This document shows positions 1-6,502 of a DNA stretch of 7,954 nt, in pieces. Numbering within the stretch: the first letter of the stretch is position 1; each line of letters starts with the position of its first letter. Source of the DNA: Pseudomonadota bacterium (GTDB taxonomy: Bacteria > Pseudomonadota > Alphaproteobacteria > Rhizobiales > Rhizobiaceae); the NCBI GenBank assembly GCA_023393575.1, contig JAEWKX010000414.1:1-7954 (forward strand). Reading direction: 5' to 3'. The notes below the pieces were generated by a model, which was not told the origin of the DNA, did no database searches, and saw only the letters and a list, made by a program, of their open reading frames with translations. The translations under genes were made by a program, and so were the position numbers.

Positions 1-538
1 TCACGAGCATCGCCCCGTCGTCCGAGACCGCCATGTCATGGGTGCCGATACCATGTGCCTCGAATTCGCCGATGCGCCGGAAACCGTCGGCTGCATCGTA
101 GATGCCGATCATGCCGCGGTTGCCGTCAAAGTCGTTTTCGCTGGCATAGAGCAGGCGTCCGCTCGGCGAAAAAGCGCCATGGCCGTAGAAGTGGTGTCCT
201 TCGGGGGCGGTTATCAGAAAAGCTTCCCCACCGCCGGTCGGATCGGTCACCAGGGCAAAGGTGCCCGGCCGGCGGGCAAAGGCGACAAGGCGGGCCGTCC
301 GGGGGCTGAACGCCATCCCGTGCGATCGGGCAGGGAGCGTGGTGCGGTGGACGATCTCGCCACGCTCGGAAACGGTGGCTATGCCGAAGGAGCCGTCGGG
401 TGTCCGGAAGCCCGACGCATAGACCGCATCGGCTCGTTCGAGCGCCATCAGGGAGCGCGGAGCAAGCGTTGCCGCAAAGCCGATGCCGGCGGCCTTCATG
501 AAGCTCCGGCGGTCGATGAGGTCGCTCCGCCCGGTCAT
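1..538 (-). CDS. DUF1513 domain protein, Tat-exported, beta-propeller-like (C-terminal part missing)
   Basis: Reading the minus strand from ATG at 538 gives 179 residues that run off the left edge without a stop, so the C-terminal half is missing. Residues 9-15 (DRRSFMK), a hydrophobic stretch (about 16-31) and an Ala-rich end form a twin-arginine signal, implying folded export to the periplasm. The body has repeated short beta-strand-like units, and segments such as EGHHFYGHGAFSPSGRLLYA (113-132) and IGEFEAHGIGTHDMA (156-170) match my recollection of DUF1513, a propeller-like family often found beside imelysins. The start sits 2 nt after the imelysin B stop (TGA-GC-ATG), with GGAG 7 nt upstream, so it is the last visible gene of the operon and probably translationally coupled. 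Function is unknown; a metal or redox role in the periplasm is inferred from context only. Family call is confident, role is not. Confidence 0.85.
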   Translation of the reverse strand, partial: MTGRSDLIDRRSFMKAAGIGFAATLAPRSLMALERADAVYASGFRTPDGSFGIATVSERGEIVHRTTLPARSHGMAFSPRTARLVAFARRPGTFALVTDPTGGGEAFLITAPEGHHFYGHGAFSPSGRLLYASENDFDGNRGMIGIYDAADGFRRIGEFEAHGIGTHDMAVSDDGAMLV

Positions 539-540
539 GC

Positions 541-1647
541 TCAGTCTCCGTCGGAGAAGGAGAAACCGGAGGTGAGGCCGATAGCCCCGCCGTACTGGTC
601 GTTCAGGCGGGTGATCAGGTCGCGACCGTTGATCAGCAGGAAGTCCAGCTTCCGGCGCCCGGCGGGATCGGCAGCGGCGGCTTCGATGTCCACGTCCATC
701 TGGCCTACGACGCGCAGCAGCGACTTCAGGACGAATTCCGTCGAGTCGATGATGGAATGCTGGTCGGAGGGAAGCAGGTCGACCATCCCCGAAGTGCGGA
801 TGAGGTCCCGCAGGCCGTGCAGATTGCCCTCGACCATCGTCCAGGTGTTCTGCGACCGCCAGAATATCGCCTGCTTCGGGAAGACCGGCTTGTCCTCGCC
901 CTTGTAGAAGGTTTCGATCCGCTGGTCGCGCAGCATCTCGGCGCCGTGCACGAGAATGCCGAGCAAAGCCGTCATCGCCTCCTGCTCGTTGCGGAAGAGC
1001 GGATTGTCGGGGCCCGGCTCCTTCCAGTCCTGCTGCACGCCGTCCGGCAAATCCCACAGGGCGACGAGTTCGGCTGCGATCTGCCCGATGTTCTGCGCCA
1101 CCGCCCGGCCATAGCGGCAGCGGAAGCTGCCTTCCGGGGTTGCCAGGCTCTCGGAGCCGGTACCGGCCAGAACGAATTCCAGCGCGCCGAAGCCTTGCAT
1201 GGCGACGCTCTTGTCTTTCAGTGCGGTCACCCGGGTTGCGGCCTCGTCGGGCTCGGCGAGCAGCGCCTGTACCTGCTTGAGGCCTGTACTCTTACGGTCA
1301 GGGTAAAAGAGGATGCGCTCGAAACGGTTTTCCTCGATGGCCGGACCGGTCCGGACGATCTCGATATGCGCCCACGCCCGTGCCGCATTTGCGAAGCTCG
1401 CTTTCGCAACATCCAGTGCCGCAGGCGAGGGTTGATTGCAGAGTTCATCCATCCTTTCGTCGAGCACGCCGGCTGCAAGGTGGAAGTCCCGATAGCCGGG
1501 GCGGATGAAGCCGTCGACGGTCTTTCCGATGACCTGCCGAATGGCCGCCGGCTCGGGAACGGCAGGCTTGGCCGTCTCTTCCTGCGCTGTGGCGGCGGAT
1601 GCGAGAAAAAGTGTGCCGAGCACGGCCGCAGCAAGCAATTTCAGCAT
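541..1647 (-). CDS. Imelysin family periplasmic protein B (peptidase M75-like, divergent GxHxxE motif)
   Basis: This 368-residue protein has a Sec signal peptide (residues 1 to about 21, LLAAAVLGTLFLASAATA) followed by an all-helical imelysin (Pfam Peptidase_M75) domain. Supporting segments are the N-terminal helix region FIRPGYRDFHLAA (47-59), AWAHIEIVRTGPAIEENR (91-108) and the C-terminal GLTSGFSFSDGD (357-368), which I recall as typical of the shorter imelysin-like type. Where the family has GxHxxE, this protein has G152-F-G-A-L-E157: the glycine and glutamate remain but the histidine is Gly154. Despite the old peptidase name, the family is linked to iron uptake rather than proven proteolysis. 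Its ATG shares a base with the stop of the di-heme gene (TGATG) and GGAG lies 8 nt upstream, so it is translationally coupled. A ligand different from that of imelysin A is plausible but unproven. Confidence 0.9.
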   Translation of the reverse strand: MLKLLAAAVLGTLFLASAATAQEETAKPAVPEPAAIRQVIGKTVDGFIRPGYRDFHLAAGVLDERMDELCNQPSPAALDVAKASFANAARAWAHIEIVRTGPAIEENRFERILFYPDRKSTGLKQVQALLAEPDEAATRVTALKDKSVAMQGFGALEFVLAGTGSESLATPEGSFRCRYGRAVAQNIGQIAAELVALWDLPDGVQQDWKEPGPDNPLFRNEQEAMTALLGILVHGAEMLRDQRIETFYKGEDKPVFPKQAIFWRSQNTWTMVEGNLHGLRDLIRTSGMVDLLPSDQHSIIDSTEFVLKSLLRVVGQMDVDIEAAAADPAGRRKLDFLLINGRDLITRLNDQYGGAIGLTSGFSFSDGD

Positions 1648-3182
1648 CAGAGCGACTCCAGGAAGGCAATCAAGGCGGTACGGTCGTCCTTGCCGAGGGA
1701 GGCGAAGGCATCGCGGGCCGCCCGGGCCTCGCCGCCATGCCAGAGGATCGCCTCGGTCAGGTTGCGGGCTCGGCCGTCATGGAGGAAGAAGGTGTGCTGG
1801 TTGACCGTTTCCGTCAAGCCGATGCCCCAGAGTGGCTGGGTGCGCCATTCGCGACCGTCGGCCACGCCCACCTGCTGCCCGTCGGCCAGTCCCTCTCCCA
1901 TGTCGTGCAGCAGGAAGTCGGAATAGGGCCAGATCAGCTGGAAGGCGTGCGCCTTGTTCTCCGCGTCGCGGCGCGTGACGAATTTCGGCGTGTGGCAGGC
2001 GGTGCAGCCTGACTGGTAGAAGAGCTCCTTGCCCTTCAGCACCTTGACGTCCCCGGGGTTTCGACGGGCGGGAACCGCAAGGTTTTCCGAATAGAAGGTC
2101 ACGAGGTCGAGAACCGGGTCCGGCGCTTCCGTATCGCCGAGCCGTTCCTGCACGCCGGCCGGACGCGCCAGGCAATCCGCCTGCGCGCTCGTGCAATCGC
2201 CGTGATGGAAAGGGGCGTCGGGGTTGGAAATGCCGAGATCGCCGACGAAGGCGGAAGCGGACTGGTCGCGTACGGAGGCGTTCTGTGCCTTGAAGCCGAA
2301 GCGTCCGAGCTTCAGCTGCTGGGTGCGATGGTCACGGACGACCGCCGGTTTTCCCGAAATGCCGTCGCCATCGGCATCTTCAGGGTCGGCCTTGGCGAGG
2401 ATGTCGGCCTCGTGGATCGCCTGGATCATGCCCATGCCGATCATCGGTGGCGCGATCCGCGGCGACAGCGTCGCGTCCGGCTCGAGCGGGCCGTAGTTGA
2501 GGTCCTTCACGGAATAGGTCGGCTTGCGCAGCGACACGACCTCTCCGTCCGCGAGGGTAACCGGTACCTCCTCATAGGAAATCACCATCGTGCCTTCCGA
2601 CTTGAGGCCCGGGATCGCGAGATCCTGCAGCTGCTTCCCGTAGGTGATGTCCGGAAAGTTCAGCGCCTCGTAGCGGGCAACAAGCGCCTTTTCCTGTTCG
2701 GTGCGGGCCGGTCGGCCCAGCCTGAGGAACATGGAGGTGGCGTCCGCGGTCCCCTCCGGCGGATGGCCGCGGCCGTCCTTCAGGTGGCAGCTCTGGCAGG
2801 CGCGGGCATTGAACAGCGGGCCCAGGCCATCGGAAGCCTGGGTCGAGGAGGGCGAGGAGACCCAGAGCTTGCGGAACAGCGCATTGCCGAGCTTGAATTC
2901 CTCCTCTTCCGCGAAGGTGAGGTTGGTGGAGAAATGCGAGAAGGCATCGCCGTTGACGATCGCCATGGTGGTCGCAGCACCCCCTTGCATGGTCTCGAAG
3001 TTCTCCGCCTTGGAGAAGTCTTCGGTCGGCCGGGTCACGCTCGCGACGCGTTTCCTGTCCCTGGGCGACAGGTCGGTGCGCTCGGTCGGAAAGCTCAGGC
3101 CTTCGCCGATGGCGACGAAAGGCGACAGGAGAACGCCCGACAGGATCGGCAGGACGAACAGACTGGCTTTGGGCGCTCTCAT
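1647..3182 (-). CDS. Di-heme oxidoreductase family protein (DHOR, formerly DUF1111), periplasmic c-type cytochrome
   Basis: A 511-residue secreted protein. Residues 1 to about 28 form a Sec signal (LFVLPILSGVLLSPFVAIGEG), and two CxxCH heme-c sites are visible: CQSCH at 129-133 and CTACH at 393-397. Between them lies an acidic DADGDGISG loop (269-277) that resembles a calcium-binding DxDxDG turn and recurs in this family. The C-terminal stretch FFLHDGRARNLTEAILWHGG (465-484) is a hallmark of DHOR proteins, whose overall plan recalls di-heme peroxidase/MauG-type cytochromes. M428 in LLHDMGEG is a possible axial ligand region. C330 and C337 could form a disulfide. The likely role is periplasmic electron transfer or oxidation of a substrate handled by the imelysins; the substrate is unknown. 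The start is set by the signal peptide: an in-frame TAA (the imelysin A stop) lies 42 nt upstream. No good Shine-Dalgarno precedes it. The stop overlaps the next gene by one base. Confidence 0.92.
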   Translation of the reverse strand: MRAPKASLFVLPILSGVLLSPFVAIGEGLSFPTERTDLSPRDRKRVASVTRPTEDFSKAENFETMQGGAATTMAIVNGDAFSHFSTNLTFAEEEEFKLGNALFRKLWVSSPSSTQASDGLGPLFNARACQSCHLKDGRGHPPEGTADATSMFLRLGRPARTEQEKALVARYEALNFPDITYGKQLQDLAIPGLKSEGTMVISYEEVPVTLADGEVVSLRKPTYSVKDLNYGPLEPDATLSPRIAPPMIGMGMIQAIHEADILAKADPEDADGDGISGKPAVVRDHRTQQLKLGRFGFKAQNASVRDQSASAFVGDLGISNPDAPFHHGDCTSAQADCLARPAGVQERLGDTEAPDPVLDLVTFYSENLAVPARRNPGDVKVLKGKELFYQSGCTACHTPKFVTRRDAENKAHAFQLIWPYSDFLLHDMGEGLADGQQVGVADGREWRTQPLWGIGLTETVNQHTFFLHDGRARNLTEAILWHGGEARAARDAFASLGKDDRTALIAFLESL

Positions 3183-3187
3183 CGGGT

Positions 3188-3211
3188 TCAGGGCCGCCCT
3201 GAGCGGGCGGC
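3188..3211 (-). promoter_or_regulatory. Two overlapping, mutually exclusive hairpins between imelysin A and DHOR
   Basis: The 42-nt gap between the imelysin A stop and the DHOR start contains a 7-bp GC stem (3193-3199 with 3205-3211, loop 5) and an overlapping 6-bp stem (TCAGGG/CCCTGA, 3188-3193 with 3197-3202, loop 3). They share bases, so only one can form. No T-tract follows, so this is not a standard terminator. The structures lie immediately before a start codon that lacks a clear Shine-Dalgarno, so they could stabilise the upstream mRNA or tune DHOR translation. Confidence 0.35.
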
Positions 3212-3224
3212 TTCCTTCCTTTTC

Positions 3225-4505
3225 TTATTGGAAAACAGCGTCAGGCTTATCAAGGCTGTCGGAACCTTCAAGCTCGATCGTGCCGAGTTCCAGCGACGCA
3301 ATGACGCGCTCGATGGACCGGGTCTGGTCGATCAATCCGTCAATGGCAGCCTGGACGACGGCATTGCCTTCCGCATTCCCCTCGCCGATCATCTGGTCAT
3401 AGGCTTCGCCGCCCTTGGCGCGCTCGGCCATGGCGTTCATGGCCGAAAGCGTTGCGTCCAGCTTGCCCCTCACTTCCGTATCCAGCGCCGCATCCTTGGC
3501 CGAGACGAGGTCGGAAAGCGAGGGTCCCGTCAGCTTCGTGCCGTCGATCCGGGTGTAGTCGCCGGTATAGGCCGAGGCTATGCCGACGGCGTCGTTGAGA
3601 TGCGAGGCATGGGTGTTGTCGGAAAAGCAGTCGTGCTCCTCTTCCGGATCATGCAGCAGCAGGCCGAGCTTCATGCGTTCGCCGGCGAGCTCTCCGTAGG
3701 AGAGCGAACCCATGCCGGTCAGCATCGCACGGATGCCGGCCTGCGGATCGGCGGTCACGGCCTTGGCGGCTTCACCCTCCGGCGCCCATGCCGCGACGAT
3801 CTCCTCCAGATCGGAGATCAACAGGTCGGATGCTGCCTTCAGGTAGGCCGCGCGGCGGTCGCAGTTGTCGTTGGTGCAATTGGCGGTGTCGAAGTCGGTA
3901 TGGGAGCGGTTTCCGGCACCCGCATCGGTACCGTTCAGGTCCTGGCCCCAGAGCAGGAATTCGATGGCATGGTAGCCCGTCGCGACGTTGGCCTCGATCT
4001 CGCCTGCCTCGTGCAGGCTGCGGAGAAGATCCGGCGTGATGGCGCCGGCGTCGATCTCCTCGCCGTTCACCGTGAGTTTCGGATGGGCGATGACGTTGGC
4101 GACATAGAGCGCGTTCTCGTCGCTCTCTGTGCCGTAGGAAGGATCGACATAGTCGATCAGCCCCTCGTCGAGCGGCCAGGCGTTCACTTTGCCTTCCCAC
4201 TCGTCGACGATCGGATTGCCGAAGCGATAGACTTCGCTCTGCTGATAGGGAACGCGCGCCGCGATCCAGGCTTCGCGCGCCGCCTTCAGCGTTTCCTCGC
4301 TCGGCTTTGCCGTCAGCGCGTCGATGGCGGCACCCAGCGCCTTTGCCGTCGTCAGCGAGTCTTCGTATTTCGCGTGCGCCAGCTCGGCATAGTGCTTCAC
4401 GACGGCGGCAGGATCGCTGGCTGCGGAAGCCGGCGTCGTCACGGGAAAGGTCGCGGATGCGGCCAGGAGCGCGAAGGTCGCGCCGAAAAGTGTCTTGCGG
4501 ATCAT
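3225..4505 (-). CDS. Imelysin family periplasmic protein A (IrpA/ICMP-like, intact GxHxxE)
   Basis: A 426-residue protein with a Sec signal (MIRKTLFGATFALLAASATF... to about A29) and a full-length imelysin/Peptidase_M75 domain. The family motif GxHxxE is present as G177-Y-H179-A-I-E182, followed by FLLWGQDL. Other family-typical segments are AWIAARVPYQQSEVYRFGNP (79-98), VNAWPLDEGLIDYVD (107-121) and HDCFSDNTHASHLND (291-305). C210 and C215 (CTNDNC) may pair. The family includes cyanobacterial IrpA and Pseudomonas IcmP and is related to the M75 domain of EfeO, so a role in periplasmic iron or other metal handling is likely; peptidase activity is doubtful. I chose ATG 4505 over the longer frame to 4559 because AAGGAGG lies 4 nt upstream and the protein then begins with the signal peptide. 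It is the first gene of the four-gene operon, behind a candidate iron-responsive promoter. Confidence 0.93.
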   Translation of the reverse strand: MIRKTLFGATFALLAASATFPVTTPASAASDPAAVVKHYAELAHAKYEDSLTTAKALGAAIDALTAKPSEETLKAAREAWIAARVPYQQSEVYRFGNPIVDEWEGKVNAWPLDEGLIDYVDPSYGTESDENALYVANVIAHPKLTVNGEEIDAGAITPDLLRSLHEAGEIEANVATGYHAIEFLLWGQDLNGTDAGAGNRSHTDFDTANCTNDNCDRRAAYLKAASDLLISDLEEIVAAWAPEGEAAKAVTADPQAGIRAMLTGMGSLSYGELAGERMKLGLLLHDPEEEHDCFSDNTHASHLNDAVGIASAYTGDYTRIDGTKLTGPSLSDLVSAKDAALDTEVRGKLDATLSAMNAMAERAKGGEAYDQMIGEGNAEGNAVVQAAIDGLIDQTRSIERVIASLELGTIELEGSDSLDKPDAVFQ

Positions 4506-4508
4506 AGT

Positions 4509-4516
4509 CCCTCCTT
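4509..4516 (-). promoter_or_regulatory. Strong Shine-Dalgarno of imelysin A (decides start)
   Basis: The minus strand reads AAGGAGGG just before ATG 4505, with 4 nt between AAGGAGG and the start. It is the strongest ribosome site in the window and excludes the longer reading frame that begins at 4559. Confidence 0.8.
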
Positions 4517-4560
4517 CGGCAGCCTCTTCCCTCGGCTGCACCGGATGTGCATGACGCAAA

Positions 4561-4575
4561 TGAAAACTGGTGTCA
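4561..4575. promoter_or_regulatory. Candidate RirA iron-responsive operator (IRO box core TGA-N9-TCA)
   Basis: The sequence TGA-AAACTGGTG-TCA is an exact TGA-N9-TCA. This is the published core of the IRO box bound by RirA, the Rhizobiaceae iron-sulfur repressor active in iron-replete cells. It overlaps the TTGACA -35-like hexamer, a position suited to repression. The match covers only the six core bases; the arms do not extend further. Confidence 0.45.
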
Positions 4576-4576
4576 A
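4571..4576 (-). promoter_or_regulatory. Candidate -35 element of the imelysin/DHOR operon promoter
   Basis: The minus strand reads TTGACA exactly, 66 nt before the imelysin A start codon. No convincing -10 follows at 16-18 nt (best CATGCA at 4553-4548), so this is a candidate only, supported by its place in the 119-bp gap and by the overlapping TGA-N9-TCA core. Confidence 0.45.
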
Positions 4577-4585
4577 ACGATCTAG

Positions 4586-4602
4586 TTTAGAACAGATTGA
4601 AG
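4586..4602. promoter_or_regulatory. Degenerate Irr-box-like site (one perfect TTTAGAA half)
   Basis: The plus strand reads TTTAGAA-CAG-ATTGAAG. The left half is identical to the iron control element half-site (TTTAGAA-N3-TTCTAAA) used by Irr in Rhizobiales; the right half matches only 3 of 7. It lies 9 nt upstream of the -35-like hexamer as seen from the operon. It may be a weak Irr site or chance. Confidence 0.25.
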
Positions 4603-4624
4603 TATTGACGCCGGCTCGACGGGA

Positions 4625-5923
4625 TCAGATTGCGGATGCCGCCCGGCGCATCCTGCAGAAGAAAAAGCCGTCCGTGCCGGTGCTGGCCGGCGTGAGCGTC
4701 AGCATCTTTCCGTCATCTGAGCGGGGACGGGATGTGCCCGAGCCGAACATCTTGCTCCACTCCTCCATCACCGCTTCGGGCGAGAACTCCGGGTGGATGC
4801 TGCAGAAGCGCCCGATCTGCTGCTCGTTTTCTTCGGGAAGGACGGAGCAGGTGACGTAGACGAGGCTGCCGCCGGGCTTGACGAAGGCCGCCGCCTCGGC
4901 GAGCGCTTCCTGCTGCTGCGCCACGCGCTCCTCCAGATTGCGCTGCGTCAGCCGCCATTTTGTATCCGGACGCCGGCGCCAAGTGCCGGTGCCGGTACAG
5001 GGCGCATCTACCAGCACCACGTCCAGCTTCTCTTTCAGCGTATCGAGCTGCCGGACGTCGTCGTGGACCTGGACGTTGCGGGTACCAGCTCGGCGCAGCC
5101 GTTCGACGATCGGCGCCAGCCGCTTGCGGTCGGCGTCATAGGCATGCACCTGCCCCTTGTTGTTCATGGCGGCCGACATCGCCAGCGTCTTGCCGCCGCC
5201 GCCTGCACAGAAGTCGAGCACCTGGGCATGCTCGCCCGGATGAACGAGAGCGGAAACGATCTGCGATCCTTCGTCCTGCACTTCGAACCAGCCCTTCTGG
5301 AACGAAAGCTCGGCAGTGACGTTCGGTAGCCGTGACGCTCCTTCTCCGGCGGCGATCCTGATTCCGTTCTGCGCGATTGGCGCCGGAACGGCGCCGGAGC
5401 GGTCGAGTGCCTTCACGACCTTCTCCCGCGACGCCTTCAGCGTGTTGGCGCGCAGATCGAGGGTCGGACGCCCCGCCAGCGCCTTGGCCTCCGTCAGCCA
5501 GTTCTCGCCGAAAGCGGCTTCGAAGGACGGCTGGGTCCAGTCCGGGATGTCGCCCTGCACATGCGGGGGCGCGTCGTCCAGATTGCGGGAGGAAAGGGCC
5601 GAGAGGTTCGCCTCGGTGAGGGGCGGCGGAGCGAAGCGGTCATCGGCGAACTCGGCCGCGAGGGCTTGCGGAGAAAGCCCCCATTGCCGGATGAGGACCG
5701 CATAGGCCAGAGCCGTCGGAGTATCGTCGTCCATCAGCCAGCCGTGCGACAGGCGCATGCGGAGCGCGTCGTAGACGATGTTGCCGATCGCAGCGCGATC
5801 GCCGGAACCGGCGAAACGGTGGGCGAGGCCCCAGTCCTTCAGCGCGTCGGCGACGGGGCGCCGTCTGCTCTCGATGTCCCTCAGGATATCGATGGCTCCG
5901 CCGAGCCTTCCGCCCAGTCGCAT
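4625..5923 (-). CDS. RsmB/NOP family SAM-dependent RNA (cytosine-C5) methyltransferase
   Basis: A 432-residue cytoplasmic enzyme expected to transfer a methyl group from S-adenosylmethionine to C5 of a cytosine in rRNA (possibly tRNA). The N-terminal ~140 residues are helical and NusB-like in pattern. The Rossmann methyltransferase domain follows: motif I VLDFCAGGGGKTLAMS (235-250), motif II around YDAD (262-265), motif IV DAPCTGTGTWRRRPD (306-320) and motif VI VYVTCSVLPEENE (355-367). C309 and C359 are the two cysteines expected of the RCMT mechanism (product release and nucleophile), so the enzyme looks intact. Length matches E. coli RsmB (about 429), but alphaproteobacteria can carry more than one RsmB-like paralogue, so I do not assign the C967 specificity or a symbol. 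GGAG lies 6 nt before ATG 5923. It is separated by 76 bp from the RlpA gene upstream and 119 bp from the imelysin operon downstream. Confidence 0.93.
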   Translation of the reverse strand: MRLGGRLGGAIDILRDIESRRRPVADALKDWGLAHRFAGSGDRAAIGNIVYDALRMRLSHGWLMDDDTPTALAYAVLIRQWGLSPQALAAEFADDRFAPPPLTEANLSALSSRNLDDAPPHVQGDIPDWTQPSFEAAFGENWLTEAKALAGRPTLDLRANTLKASREKVVKALDRSGAVPAPIAQNGIRIAAGEGASRLPNVTAELSFQKGWFEVQDEGSQIVSALVHPGEHAQVLDFCAGGGGKTLAMSAAMNNKGQVHAYDADRKRLAPIVERLRRAGTRNVQVHDDVRQLDTLKEKLDVVLVDAPCTGTGTWRRRPDTKWRLTQRNLEERVAQQQEALAEAAAFVKPGGSLVYVTCSVLPEENEQQIGRFCSIHPEFSPEAVMEEWSKMFGSGTSRPRSDDGKMLTLTPASTGTDGFFFCRMRRAASAI

Positions 5924-5944
5924 GTCAGTCTCCGTTCCGGTTGA

Positions 5945-5960
5945 ACCCGTCCGAACGGGT
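5945..5960. terminator. 6-bp hairpin between the RlpA gene and the RsmB-family gene
   Basis: The plus strand reads ACCCGT-CCGA-ACGGGT, a perfect 6-bp GC-rich stem with a 4-nt loop, 40 nt after the RlpA-family stop and 22 nt before the methyltransferase ATG. On the minus strand it is followed by TTCAACC rather than a T run, so termination is uncertain. It may instead be a leader hairpin of the methyltransferase mRNA. Confidence 0.35.
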
Positions 5961-5999
5961 CCTAACCATCATCGACCGGAAGAGCAAGGGCAGGCCGGC

Positions 6000-6404
6000 T
6001 CAGCCGTCCCTCAGGCCCTTGCCGGATACCTTGCGCGTGCCGGCGTCGACGATCTGGTAGCAGACCTGCGCGGTGCCGGAGCGGACCATGCCGATGTTCT
6101 GGGCCGCCGCCTTGGAGACATCGATGACGCGGCCCTTGATGAACGGTCCGCGGTCGTTGATGCGCACGATCACGCTCTTGCCGTTGCGCTTGTTGGTGAC
6201 CTTGACCTTCGTTCCGAAGGGCAGGGAACGGTGGGCGGCCGTCAGATGGGCCGGGTTCATGCGCTCGCCGGAGGCGGTCTTGGAGGTGAGCGCATACCAG
6301 GAGGCGTGGCCGCAGCCGGGCGCAGCCTGAGCCGATGCGGAGCCGAGCATTGCGAAAGCAGCAAAGGCAGCCGCGGCGAAAGTCGAGCGTCGAATTGTCG
6401 TCAA
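6000..6404 (-). CDS. Short secreted RlpA-family protein (double-psi beta-barrel, septal ring lytic transglycosylase-like)
   Basis: A 134-residue exported protein: residues 1 to about 27 are a Sec signal (Ala-rich, ending SASAQA) and the rest is one RlpA double-psi beta-barrel. Visible family motifs are GHASWYA (32-38), TASGE (43-47), AAH (56-58), [11 protein letters not shown] (61-71), INDRGPF (82-88) and [10 protein letters not shown] (92-101). E47, H58 and D84 fall at the same mutual spacing (11 and 26) as the residues I recall as important in Pseudomonas aeruginosa RlpA, so peptidoglycan (glycan strand) cleavage is plausible. There is no SPOR domain and no good lipobox, so it is probably a free periplasmic protein. 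C31 and C115 could bridge the barrel ends. The start codon is TTG (6404-6402) with GGGGA 8 nt upstream; no ATG, GTG or other TTG occurs in frame for at least 60 nt upstream. Confidence 0.88.
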   Translation of the reverse strand: MTTIRRSTFAAAAFAAFAMLGSASAQAAPGCGHASWYALTSKTASGERMNPAHLTAAHRSLPFGTKVKVTNKRNGKSVIVRINDRGPFIKGRVIDVSKAAAQNIGMVRSGTAQVCYQIVDAGTRKVSGKGLRDG

Positions 6405-6502
6405 GTCTGTCGTCCCCGTCGGTCGATGTCCTGCACAAGCCGTGCGGGAAACGGTTAAGCGGGGTGAAAATTGGCGAAAAAGTGCGCAGCTCGATCACGG
6501 AG

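Noticed and set aside
4506..4559. N-terminal extension of imelysin A by 18 residues to an ATG at 4559
   Set aside because: The extension would bury the signal peptide, has no ribosome site, and the strong AAGGAGG lies immediately before ATG 4505.
2202..4859. 885-residue open frame on the plus strand, plus other long plus-strand frames such as 757-1926
   Set aside because: It lies antisense to the DHOR and imelysin A genes, which have clear signal peptides and motifs. The frame has no recognisable domain and is of the kind produced by high-GC codon bias.
6309..6320. Possible lipobox at Cys31 of the RlpA-family protein (APGC)
   Set aside because: Proline at -2 and no aliphatic residue at -3 make it a poor lipobox; a signal peptidase I site after AQA fits better.
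6439..6460. CtrA-like half-site TTAACC upstream of the RlpA-family gene
   Set aside because: Only one TTAA half is present; the second half at 7-nt spacing is missing.
5962..6498. 178-residue minus-strand frame overlapping the RlpA-family gene
   Set aside because: It is a shadow in another frame; the RlpA domain motifs are all in the frame 6404-6000.
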